A stretch of 13,153 bases of DNA, from assembly GCA_934481325.1 (NCBI GenBank), contig CAKSPL010000016.1, positions 1 through 13,153 of the forward strand, in the 5' to 3' direction. Under the pieces are notes generated by a model. It did no database searches, was not told the DNA's origin, and was given only the letters and a program-made list of their open reading frames with translations. Source of the stretch: an uncultured Eubacteriales bacterium (GTDB lineage Bacteria > Bacillota > Clostridia > Oscillospirales > CAG-272). How positions within the stretch are numbered: position 1 is the first letter of the stretch; each line of letters starts with the position of its first letter. The position numbers and the translations under genes are program-made. Of this stretch, positions 1 through 5,819 are shown one piece after another.

Positions 1-75
1 AAATATGCCCGCGCACGGGCAAGCATCCCTTTCATACAGCCTCTCCCTCTGGGCGCGGACGCGCCCCCGTGATTG

Positions 76-104
76 TATTCAAAATTGTAATTATATTTTG
101 AATA
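76..104. promoter_or_regulatory. Perfect 10-bp inverted repeat, candidate operator
   Basis: TATTCAAAAT (76-85) and its exact reverse complement ATTTTGAATA (95-104) flank a 9-base AT-rich spacer. The repeat lies directly upstream of the likely promoter of the small ribbon-helix-helix gene. A degenerate relative (TTGAATATA, then AATTTTG) follows at 123-137, over the -10 region. Proteins of this fold often bind such repeats and repress their own gene, so autoregulation is a reasonable inference. The region is very AT-rich, which makes chance palindromes more likely. Confidence 0.45.
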
Positions 105-133
105 TATACAAATAATATCATATTGAATATAAT
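105..133 (+). promoter_or_regulatory. Candidate sigma-A promoter of the RHH gene
   Basis: A perfect -10 box TATAAT lies at 128-133. Seventeen bases upstream is a partial -35 box, TATACA (105-110, four of six consensus positions). Initiation near 140 would give a very short leader that begins at the ribosome site. The surrounding AT-rich sequence offers other weak -10 boxes, so the exact start is uncertain. Confidence 0.45.
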
Positions 134-156
134 TTTGTCAAGGGGGTGAGCGGAAT

Positions 157-330
157 ATGGGTCGGTTTGTGCCGAAAAAACAGGATAAAGAGGTCATTTC
201 CATTCGCATTTCCGCCGAAACCGTGCGCACCGTGGATGCACAGGCGGCAAAGTTTGACATCAGCCGGAACGAGTTCATCAACCAGTGCATTCTGTTCGCA
301 TTGGAGCATATGGAGCAGGATGAAAAATAA
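157..330 (+). CDS. Small ribbon-helix-helix (CopG/Arc-like) DNA-binding protein
   Basis: This 57-residue reading frame has a very good ribosome site (AGGGGGTGA, 141-149) seven bases before its ATG. The protein is basic at the N terminus. It then shows the pattern of the ribbon-helix-helix fold: a short alternating strand (VISIRIS, residues 13-19), a first helix (about 20-33), the turn DISRNEF (34-40) and a second helix (38-53). These proteins act as dimers that insert the paired strands into the DNA major groove. The length suits a stand-alone RHH repressor with no effector domain. A perfect inverted repeat upstream is its plausible operator. No toxin gene follows, so an antitoxin role is not supported. 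It ends 26 bases before the promoter of the aromatic operon, and whether it regulates that operon cannot be told from sequence. Confidence 0.8.
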   Translation: MGRFVPKKQDKEVISIRISAETVRTVDAQAAKFDISRNEFINQCILFALEHMEQDEK

Positions 331-356
331 AATCCTGCAAAAACTCCGTCGGGGGG

Positions 357-385
357 TTGACAAAACGCAGAAAATGGGGTACAAT
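357..385 (+). promoter_or_regulatory. Strong sigma-A promoter of the aromatic operon
   Basis: A perfect -35 box TTGACA (357-362) and a near-perfect -10 box TACAAT (380-385) are separated by exactly 17 bases. Transcription should begin near 392. This gives a leader of about 255 nt before the pheA start, containing a leader peptide and a terminator hairpin. It is the only strong promoter upstream of the eight pathway genes. Confidence 0.8.
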
Positions 386-415
386 AATAAAAAAATCGGA
401 AGGAGAACCGAAAAA

Positions 416-580
416 ATGAGAAAAAGGGTGCAAAATCGGTGTTCTCTTTCTGTCCGCGCGGGTGCGGGGCGGTTTTTTGCGGGCGCAGTGCGGGTTTTTT
501 CGTACTGCCCCTTTTATTTTGCGTGGATGTTTTCCCAAAAAAGCAGTCCGCAGGCGTTGCCGACCCCGGTTTTTTTCTGA
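416..580 (+). CDS. Aromatic-residue-rich leader peptide (putative attenuator peptide)
   Basis: The ORF encodes 54 residues. It is preceded by GGAAGGAG (398-405), ten bases before its ATG, and begins about 25 nt after the predicted transcription start. Eleven residues are aromatic: eight Phe, two Tyr and one Trp. Nine of these fall in residues 20-39 (RFFAG..., VFSYCPFYFAWMF). The stop codon (578-580) is 14 bases before the stem of a terminator hairpin that precedes pheA. This matches the logic of Phe/Trp leader peptides in other bacteria: a ribosome stalls at aromatic codons when the charged tRNAs are scarce and so prevents termination. Some Phe codons coincide with T-runs after hairpins (473-478, 512-520), so part of the enrichment could be a by-product of terminators. 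The peptide resembles no known leader peptide I can recall. Confidence 0.6.
   Translation: MRKRVQNRCSLSVRAGAGRFFAGAVRVFSYCPFYFAWMFSQKSSPQALPTPVFF
481..520 (+). promoter_or_regulatory. Leader hairpin with U-tract inside the leader peptide
   Basis: GCAGTGCG (485-492) pairs with CGTACTGC (501-508), with one G-U pair. The stem extends across a bulged C through GGG (481-483) with CCC (509-511). The loop is GGTTTTTT, and TTTTATTTT follows (512-520). By shape it is an intrinsic terminator, but it lies wholly inside the leader-peptide codons. A translating ribosome would therefore disrupt it. It could end transcripts when the leader peptide is not translated, or act as the pause hairpin that synchronises ribosome and polymerase. 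Confidence 0.45.
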
Positions 581-600
581 AAACGGAACGAAGCGGCGGC
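559..600 (+). promoter_or_regulatory. Candidate antiterminator pairing in the pheA leader
   Basis: GCCG-A-CC (559-565, one bulged A) can pair with GGCGGC (595-600), the left arm of the downstream terminator. It encloses a smaller hairpin in which CC-G-TTTT (566-573, one bulged G) pairs with AAAACGG (580-586). The two structures exclude each other. A ribosome at the leader stop codon (578-580) would cover this region and let the terminator form. One stalled near the Trp and Phe codons at 524-532 would leave it free. The pairing was found by hand and no energies were computed. Confidence 0.35.
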
Positions 601-627
601 TCCTTGCGGGGAGCCGCCTTCATTTTT
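595..627 (+). terminator. Intrinsic terminator before pheA (attenuator)
   Basis: GGCGGCTCC (595-603) pairs perfectly with GGAGCCGCC (610-618) around a six-base loop, followed by TTCATTTTT (619-627). This nine-pair GC-rich stem with a slightly broken T-run is a convincing intrinsic terminator. It lies between the leader-peptide stop and the pheA ATG, with no gene ending for it to serve. Its position points to conditional termination of the whole operon. Confidence 0.7.
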
Positions 628-646
628 GAACAGCGAGAGGTGCAGG

Positions 647-1747
647 ATGAACCAACTGGAAAATGCAAGAAACGAGATTGACCGGATTGACGCGGAGATG
701 CGCCGTCTGTTCCTTGCCCGCATTGCCGCGGTGAAGGAGATTGCCGACTACAAAAAAGAACACGGCTTGCCCGTGCTGGATACGGCAAGGGAGGAGGCGG
801 TGATCCGCCGCAATTGCGAGCGGCTGGACGACCCGGCAATCGAGCCGTACTATACCGAATTTCTCAAATCCACGATAGCGGTCAGCCGTGCGTATCAGAA
901 CGAGCGACTGCGCCGGATGCGCGTGGCGTACTGCGGCACCGAGGGGGCGTTTGCGGCACTGGCGGCAAAACGGCTGTTCCCGGGTGCGGAGCGGATGGCG
1001 TTTCCCACCTTTGAGGCGGCATACCGCGCGGTGGAGGCGGGAGAGGCGGACACGGCAGTGCTCCCGCTGGAAAACAGCACGGCGGGCGAGGTCGGCAGTG
1101 TGACGGACCTGCTGTTTTCGGGTTCTCTTTACCTCAACGAGGTACTGGACGTTGCCGTAACGCACGATCTGCTTGGTGTAAAAGGGGCAAAAAAAGAGGA
1201 GCTCCGCACCGTGGTCAGCCACCCGCAGGCACTTTCTCAGTGCGCGGAATACCTGAAAAAGCTCGGGGTGGAGACGCAGGTGTTTTCCAATACCGCGCTT
1301 GCCGCGGAATATGTGAAAAACCGGAACGACAAGGGGCTTGCCGCCCTTGCCTCCGCCGAGAGCGCGGTACTGTTCGGGCTTGAGGTGTTGGAGGAGAACG
1401 TCAACGACAACGGGGACAATACCACGCGATTCGGCGCGTTTTCCCGCCGGAAAAACGTTCCCGAACGCACGGGAAAGCGGGAGGATGAAAATTTTCTCCT
1501 GGTGTTTACGGTGCGCAACGAGTCGGGGTCGCTGGCGGGGGCACTCAATATCATCGGGGCGCACGGCTTTAACCTCCGGTGCCTGCGCAGTCGCCCGATG
1601 AAGGGCTTGCGCTGGACCTACTATTTTTACGTGGAAGCGGAGGGCAACGTCAATACCGCGGAGGGCGAGGAGATGCTGCACGAGCTTTCCGCCATCTGTG
1701 CAAAACTGCGGCTGGTGGGAACCTACTATGCCGACAACGTGCGCTGA
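647..1747 (+). CDS. pheA: Chorismate mutase / prephenate dehydratase with ACT domain
   Basis: This 366-residue bifunctional P-protein converts chorismate to prephenate and then to phenylpyruvate, the committed route to phenylalanine. Residues 1-88 are an AroQ-class helical chorismate mutase (N-terminal long helix, then LPVLDTAREE). Residues 91-270 are the dehydratase, with GTEGAFA near 97, ENSTAGEV at 142-149, SHPQALSQC at 191-199 and the catalytic TRF at 260-262. Residues 283-362 are an ACT domain with SLAGAL and RSRP (314-317; the family motif is ESRP), which binds phenylalanine for feedback inhibition. The ATG at 647 is chosen because GAGAGGTG (635-642) precedes it and the mutase helix begins there. 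It is first in the operon, directly after the attenuator, and aroB follows after 12 bases. Confidence 0.95.
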   Translation: MNQLENARNEIDRIDAEMRRLFLARIAAVKEIADYKKEHGLPVLDTAREEAVIRRNCERLDDPAIEPYYTEFLKSTIAVSRAYQNERLRRMRVAYCGTEGAFAALAAKRLFPGAERMAFPTFEAAYRAVEAGEADTAVLPLENSTAGEVGSVTDLLFSGSLYLNEVLDVAVTHDLLGVKGAKKEELRTVVSHPQALSQCAEYLKKLGVETQVFSNTALAAEYVKNRNDKGLAALASAESAVLFGLEVLEENVNDNGDNTTRFGAFSRRKNVPERTGKREDENFLLVFTVRNESGSLAGALNIIGAHGFNLRCLRSRPMKGLRWTYYFYVEAEGNVNTAEGEEMLHELSAICAKLRLVGTYYADNVR

Positions 1748-1759
1748 CCGGGGGGAAGT

Positions 1760-2920
1760 ATGCAAAAAATAGCGGTGCGGCAAGGGAATGCCGCGTATGA
1801 CGTGACCGTTTGCCCCGGCGGGCTTGCCCGCGTGCGCGAGGTATTTGACCTTGACCGCCGGGTGCTGATTGTAACCGACGACGGGGTGCCGCAGGCACTT
1901 TCCGCGGCGGTGGCGAGCGCGTGCGGGGCGGCGGAAATTTATCGCTTTCCAAAGGGAGAAAAAAGCAAAAATCTTCACACGTATGGGGGGATATTGTCCG
2001 CCGCGCTTGCCGCGGGGCTGACGAGAGGCGACGCAATCGTTGCCGTTGGCGGGGGCGTGACGGGGGATCTGGCGGGCTTTGCCGCCGCCACCTATCTTCG
2101 CGGCATTGATTTTTATAACGTCCCCACCACCCTGCTCTCGCAGGTGGATTCCTCGGTCGGGGGAAAAACCGGCGTGGATTTTGAGGGCGTGAAGAACGCG
2201 GTGGGCGCGTTTTACCCGCCCCGCGGCGTGCTGATTGACCCGGCGGTGCTTTTCACGCTCCCGCTCCGGGAATTTCGCGCCGGGCTTGCGGAAATCGTGA
2301 AAATTGCCGCCACCTGCGATGCGGAATTGTTTGAAATGCTGGAAAAAACCGAGTTTCCGTGGGGGAAATCCGCGGGCGGAGAAAGCCCGCTCACGGCAAC
2401 TCCGCTCACGGCAACTCCGCTCACGGCAGACCCGCTCGCGGGAAATCCGCTCGCGGGAAACCCGCTCGCGGCGAATCCGCCCTCGGACGCCCCGGTGGGG
2501 GAGGCACTCCCGGCGGGATTTTCCGCCATCCTTGCCCGCGCGGTGGAAAACAAGCGGAACGTCGTGGAAAAGGATCCGCTGGAAAAGGGATTGCGGCGGG
2601 TGCTGAATTTCGGGCATACGCTGGGTCACGCGGTGGAAAGCGCGGCACACGGTGCGCTGTTGCACGGGGAGTGCGTGAGCATCGGGATGCTCCCCTTCGC
2701 CTCGGGCGAGGCAAAGGCGCGGCTTTTCGCTTTGCTTGAAAAAATCGGCTTGCCGACGGAAAATCCGTTCGGTGCGGCGGAATTGTTGCCGTATCTTACA
2801 CACGACAAAAAAACGGTGGGACGGCAGATTGTCACCGTGCAGGTGGACGCCGTCGGGCAGTATGCGCTTTTGCCGCTGTCCGTAGAGGAAATTCTGAAAA
2901 AAGCGGGGGGAACGGTATGA
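1760..2920 (+). CDS. aroB: 3-dehydroquinate synthase with pentapeptide-repeat insert
   Basis: AroB cyclises DAHP to 3-dehydroquinate using NAD and a divalent metal. The 386-residue protein shows the NAD-binding GGGVTGDLAGF, then DSSVGGKTGVD, the metal-ligand region AEIVK, the histidine motif NFGHTLGHAVE and a later HGEC. All are expected of an active enzyme. Between AEIVK and NFGHT, where the family has a helical surface segment, lies an extra block of about 40 residues. It contains seven five-residue repeats of the form PLTAT/PLAGN (residues 210-244). This explains its length against the usual 345-370. The start has GGGGGAAG just upstream and lies 12 bases after pheA. The end overlaps aroC by ATGA (2917-2920). 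Confidence 0.95.
   Translation: MQKIAVRQGNAAYDVTVCPGGLARVREVFDLDRRVLIVTDDGVPQALSAAVASACGAAEIYRFPKGEKSKNLHTYGGILSAALAAGLTRGDAIVAVGGGVTGDLAGFAAATYLRGIDFYNVPTTLLSQVDSSVGGKTGVDFEGVKNAVGAFYPPRGVLIDPAVLFTLPLREFRAGLAEIVKIAATCDAELFEMLEKTEFPWGKSAGGESPLTATPLTATPLTADPLAGNPLAGNPLAANPPSDAPVGEALPAGFSAILARAVENKRNVVEKDPLEKGLRRVLNFGHTLGHAVESAAHGALLHGECVSIGMLPFASGEAKARLFALLEKIGLPTENPFGAAELLPYLTHDKKTVGRQIVTVQVDAVGQYALLPLSVEEILKKAGGTV
2387..2491 (+). repeat. In-frame 15-bp tandem repeat in aroB
   Basis: Seven 15-bp units begin at 2387, 2402, 2417, 2432, 2447, 2462 and 2477. The first two are identical (CCGCTCACGGCAACT), the middle ones drift (CCGCTCGCGGGAAAT) and the last is degenerate. They encode PLTAT, PLTAT, PLTAD, PLAGN, PLAGN, PLAAN and PPSDA. 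The period is a whole number of codons, so copy-number change would keep the enzyme in frame. Replication slippage is the simplest origin. Confidence 0.95.
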
Positions 2921-4017
2921 AAAACACATTCGGAAACGCACTGACGCTTACGCTGTTCGGCGAGAGCCACGGCGCGGCGGTCGGCGCGGTGTTGGACGGC
3001 ATCACGCCGGGATTGCCCGTGGATGAGGGCGAAATCGGCGCAATGCTTTCCCGCCGCCGCCCGCAATCCGGGCTGGACACCGCAAGGCGCGAGCCGGATC
3101 ACTTTCGGATTGTGAGCGGCGTGTTTGAGGGCAAAACCACGGGAACGCCGCTGTGTATTCTGATTCCCAATGAGGATACCAGAAGCGAGGACTACACGCG
3201 CGGGGTGGCGCGCCCCTCCCACGCCGATTTTGCGGCATATTGCAAATACCACGGCTTTGAGGATTATCGCGGCGGCGGACACTTTTCGGGCAGGGTGACC
3301 GCGGCATTGGTGGCGGTCGGCGGGCTTCTGTTGCCTGCCCTTCGGGCGTGCGGTGTGGAAATCGGCACGCATATTCTCTCGCTCGGCGGCACGGAGGATG
3401 CCCGCTTTTCTCCCGACCCCGCAGAAGAGCTTGCTCTGCTTTCCGCGCGCGATTTCCCGACCCTGAGCCCCGAGGCGGGCGAGAGGATGAAGGCGGCAAT
3501 TCTTGCCGCAAAGGCGGAAGGGGATAGCGTGGGCGGTTGCACCGAAACCGCCGTAATCGGGTTTCCGGCAGGCGTCGGAGAGCCGTTTTTCGATACCGTT
3601 GAGGGGGTAATTGCCCGGGCAATGTTTTCCGTCGGCGGTGTCAAGGGCGTGGATTTCGGGCTGGGCTTCGGCTTTGCCGAGGGGCGCGCCTCTGCGTGCA
3701 ACGATGCTTTCCGGGTTAAAAACGGAAAAATCGTCACCGAAACCAATCGTTCGGGCGGGGTTAACGGCGGCATTTCCAACGGAATGCCCGTGGTATTCCG
3801 TTGTGCGGTGCGTCCCACTCCCACCATTGCCACAGAGCAGGAAACGGTGGATTTCCGGAGCGGTAAAAATACCGTGCTTTCGGGTAAGGGCAGGCACGAC
3901 CCCGCAATTGTGCGGCGCATCTGCCCGGTAATCGACAGCCTGACCGCGCTGGTGCTCTGCGATTTTCTGATCGGGCGTTTCGGCACCGACGCACTGCTTG
4001 AAAGGGGGTTCCGATGA
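2917..4017 (+). CDS. aroC: Chorismate synthase
   Basis: AroC removes phosphate from EPSP to give chorismate, using reduced flavin. All main family signatures are present in this 366-residue protein: GESHG (15-19), the Arg-rich SRRRPQSGLDTARREPD, RPSHADF (99-105), a GGGHFSGR segment (119-126), the flavin-site stretch around SGGVNGGISNGMPV, RPTPT (299-303) and GRHDPAIVRR (325-334). The length is normal and there is no repeat insert, unlike several neighbours. Its ATG overlaps the aroB stop by four bases. Its own stop overlaps the next ATG in the same way, so translation is probably coupled across all three genes. Confidence 0.97.
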   Translation: MKNTFGNALTLTLFGESHGAAVGAVLDGITPGLPVDEGEIGAMLSRRRPQSGLDTARREPDHFRIVSGVFEGKTTGTPLCILIPNEDTRSEDYTRGVARPSHADFAAYCKYHGFEDYRGGGHFSGRVTAALVAVGGLLLPALRACGVEIGTHILSLGGTEDARFSPDPAEELALLSARDFPTLSPEAGERMKAAILAAKAEGDSVGGCTETAVIGFPAGVGEPFFDTVEGVIARAMFSVGGVKGVDFGLGFGFAEGRASACNDAFRVKNGKIVTETNRSGGVNGGISNGMPVVFRCAVRPTPTIATEQETVDFRSGKNTVLSGKGRHDPAIVRRICPVIDSLTALVLCDFLIGRFGTDALLERGFR

Positions 4018-5423
4018 AATACGGACTGATCGGTGAGCGTCTTTCCCATAGCTATTCTGCGGAGATTCACGCAAAAATCGGGGATTATCCGTATGAATTG
4101 CGCGAGCTTGCCCCCGGGGAGCTGGACGCATTTTTCGCCGCGCGGGAGTTTGAAGCCATCAACGTTACAATTCCGTACAAGCAAAGCGTCATCCCGTATC
4201 TGACCGAAATTTCTCCGGCGGCGGAAAAAATCGGCGCGGTCAACACCGTGGTCAATCGTGGCGGCGCGCTGTACGGCTATAATACCGATTTTGAGGGGAT
4301 GCGCTATCTCATCGCGCGTGCGGGCATTTGCGTATCCGGGAAAAAGGTGTTGATTCTCGGCACGGGCGGCACCTCCCGCACCGCCGCGGCGGTGGCGGTC
4401 AGCCTTGGCGCGCGGGCGGTTTTCCGCGTTTCCCGCACGGCAAAGGAGGGGGCAATTTCCTATGCACAGGCGGTGCAGAATCACGCGGACACGGAAATTC
4501 TCATCAATACCACTCCGGTGGGGATGTACCCGAATACCGCCGGCGTGCCGATTGATATTTCGGCATTTCCGCAATTGTGCGGTGTGATTGACGCCATATA
4601 TCACCCGCTTCGCACCGAGCTGATTGAGAGCGCCGAAGCGCGCGGCATCCCCGCCGCAGGCGGACTCCTGATGCTGGTGCGGCAGGCGGTGGCGGCGGCG
4701 GAACTGTTTTTTGACGGAAAAATCCCGGGCTTTGACGGGGAAACAGCCGTTTCCGACGAAGTAACGTCCGTTTCCGGCGAAAAAATCCACATTACCGACG
4801 GGAAAACTCGCATTTTCGACGAAGCAATGCCTGCTTCCGGCGAAAAAACCCGCGTTACCGACGGCGAAACCCCGGTTTCCGAAGGCGTTCGGGCGCGAAC
4901 CGAGCGCATTTATCGGGAAATTCTTGCCGAAAAGCGCAATATCGTGCTGATCGGGATGCCGGGCGCAGGCAAGACCACGGTGGGGGAAATCGTGGCAAAG
5001 CGGCAGAACAAGCCGTTTTTTGACACCGATGAAGCGGTGCTTGAACGAATCGGAATGCCGATTGCCGCGTTTTTTGCCACGCACGGTGAGGCGGCGTTCC
5101 GCGAGGAGGAAACCGCGGTGATTCACGCCCTTGCCGGGCAGAGCGGTGCCGTGATTGCCACGGGCGGCGGGGCAATCTTAAAAGAGGAAAACGTGCGGGA
5201 GCTGAAAAAAAACGGGGTGCTGGTGTTTTTGGATCGCGACCCCGCGCACATCACGCCCACCGAGGATCGTCCGCTGGCGGCGGGTCGGGCGGCGTTGGAG
5301 CATCTGTATCAGGTGCGCTACCCGCGCTATCTTGCCGTTGCCGACTGCCGCGTAGCGGTAAACGGCAACGCGGAGGCGACCGCCGATGCGGTAGCGCAGG
5401 TGGTCGCGCGGGATTCCCACTAG
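4014..5423 (+). CDS. aroE-aroK: Shikimate dehydrogenase-shikimate kinase fusion
   Basis: This 469-residue fusion covers two consecutive steps: dehydroshikimate to shikimate (NADPH), and shikimate to shikimate-3-phosphate (ATP). Residues 1-240 are AroE, with SHSYS at the substrate site, catalytic Lys in IPYKQ (K56), Asp in YNTDFEG (D92), the nucleotide-binding GTGGTSR (116-122) and a C-terminal GGLLMLVRQA. Residues 299-469 are AroK, with P-loop GMPGAGKTT (314-322), DTDEAV, a FREEE motif, TGGGAI and the lid Arg in RPLAAG. A linker of about 55 residues built from a 21-residue tandem repeat joins them. No internal ribosome site or stop is visible, so it should be one polypeptide. The start overlaps the aroC stop (ATGA). 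Confidence 0.95.
   Translation: MKYGLIGERLSHSYSAEIHAKIGDYPYELRELAPGELDAFFAAREFEAINVTIPYKQSVIPYLTEISPAAEKIGAVNTVVNRGGALYGYNTDFEGMRYLIARAGICVSGKKVLILGTGGTSRTAAAVAVSLGARAVFRVSRTAKEGAISYAQAVQNHADTEILINTTPVGMYPNTAGVPIDISAFPQLCGVIDAIYHPLRTELIESAEARGIPAAGGLLMLVRQAVAAAELFFDGKIPGFDGETAVSDEVTSVSGEKIHITDGKTRIFDEAMPASGEKTRVTDGETPVSEGVRARTERIYREILAEKRNIVLIGMPGAGKTTVGEIVAKRQNKPFFDTDEAVLERIGMPIAAFFATHGEAAFREEETAVIHALAGQSGAVIATGGGAILKEENVRELKKNGVLVFLDRDPAHITPTEDRPLAAGRAALEHLYQVRYPRYLAVADCRVAVNGNAEATADAVAQVVARDSH
4749..4889 (+). repeat. 63-bp tandem repeat in the AroE-AroK linker
   Basis: Two 21-codon units (4749-4811 and 4812-4874) are followed by a five-codon partial third. The encoded units run VSDEVTSVSGEK... 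and IFDEAMPASGEK..., each ending in a TDGxT motif, then VSEGV. A shorter internal rhythm of Asp-Gly/Gly-Glu turns is visible (DGET, SGEK, TDGK, SGEK, TDGE). The composition suggests a flexible acidic linker. Confidence 0.8.
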
Positions 5424-5430
5424 AAAAACG

Positions 5431-5451
5431 CATCCCGTCCGGGGGTGTTTT
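5431..5451 (+). terminator. Weak terminator-like hairpin after aroE-aroK
   Basis: CATCCC (5431-5436) pairs with GGGGTG (5442-5447), with one U-G pair, around a five-base loop. TTTT follows (5448-5451). It begins seven bases after the stop codon. The short stem and short T-run suggest partial rather than full termination. Confidence 0.35.
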
Positions 5452-5574
5452 GCCTGCAATGCACAATGTTGCAACGTATGCGGAAGTGCTCACAAACAAT
5501 ATATACGGGAGTGCTCACAAACGGCGCGGAACTTGCACCGCACCGGGGCTTTGCTCTTGTAAGCGTAAAACCCG

Positions 5575-5793
5575 CACCGTATGGGGGTTAATTCCGCGGC
5601 AAGCGTGGAAACTGTACTGTATAGGGGGATTTTTGCCCTTCGCGGGCGGCAAGCTACACCCGCTTTGCCCTTTTTGATGCGAAACCCGCACCGTGCCGGA
5701 GCGTATTCTTTTTATAACGGCGAAGATGGCTGCACCGTGCCGGGGGAAATTCCGCGGCAGGTGCGGAAACTACACCGAACGGGCGTTTTGCCC
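5575..5793 (+). repeat. Degenerate direct repeat pair (about 62 bp)
   Basis: Copies at 5575-5638 and 5733-5793 both run CACCGT, a G-run, AATTCCGCGGCA, TGGAAACT or CGGAAACT, and a G-run followed by TTTTGCCC. Their spacing is about 158 bases. Hand alignment suggests roughly three quarters identity with a few gaps. They do not match a transposon end or CRISPR pattern that I know. Confidence 0.6.
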
Positions 5794-5819
5794 CAAGGTG
5801 GGATCGGAGGAAATCGAAA

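Larger units (their letters stand above)
5424..5819 (+). other. 396-bp gap with degenerate repeats, no gene seen
   Basis: No credible coding frame, tRNA or riboswitch is visible here. The gap contains scattered direct repeats. AGTGCTCACAAAC occurs at 5485-5497 and 5510-5522, and AAACCCGCACCGT at 5568-5580 and 5682-5694. A longer degenerate pair lies at 5575-5638 and 5733-5793, sharing AATTCCGCGGCA. No good -35/-10 pair was found; TATAAC at 5713-5718 lacks a -35 box. It is the only long break in the operon, so whether transcription runs through is open. Confidence 0.7.

Noticed and set aside
1..66. Hairpins GCCCG/CGGGC (7-20) and GGGCGC/GCGCCC (51-66) as terminators
   Set aside because: Stems are short (five and six pairs) and no T-run follows on the plus strand. 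They may belong to an upstream gene outside the window, but nothing here supports it.
392..646. T-box riboswitch in the pheA leader
   Set aside because: The conserved T-box sequence (AGGGTGGNACCGCG or a close variant) is not present, and a translated aromatic leader with its own ribosome site explains the region better.
138..839. Minus-strand open frame across the leader region
   Set aside because: It is opposite the promoter, leader and start of pheA, has no initiation signal and has a composition typical of antisense frames.
2387..2491. Short regularly spaced repeats as a CRISPR array
   Set aside because: The units are contiguous with no spacers, are 15 bp long and are in frame within aroB.
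620..2941. Long minus-strand open frame (773 codons) antisense to pheA and aroB
   Set aside because: It lies opposite two clear enzymes, has no ribosome site or family motif, and its Arg/His-rich composition is what the antisense of GC-rich coding DNA produces.
3264..5126. Minus-strand open frame (620 codons) with repeated FxxGN-like motifs
   Set aside because: The apparent repeats are the antisense reading of the AroE-AroK linker repeats, and the frame lies opposite aroC and aroE-aroK.
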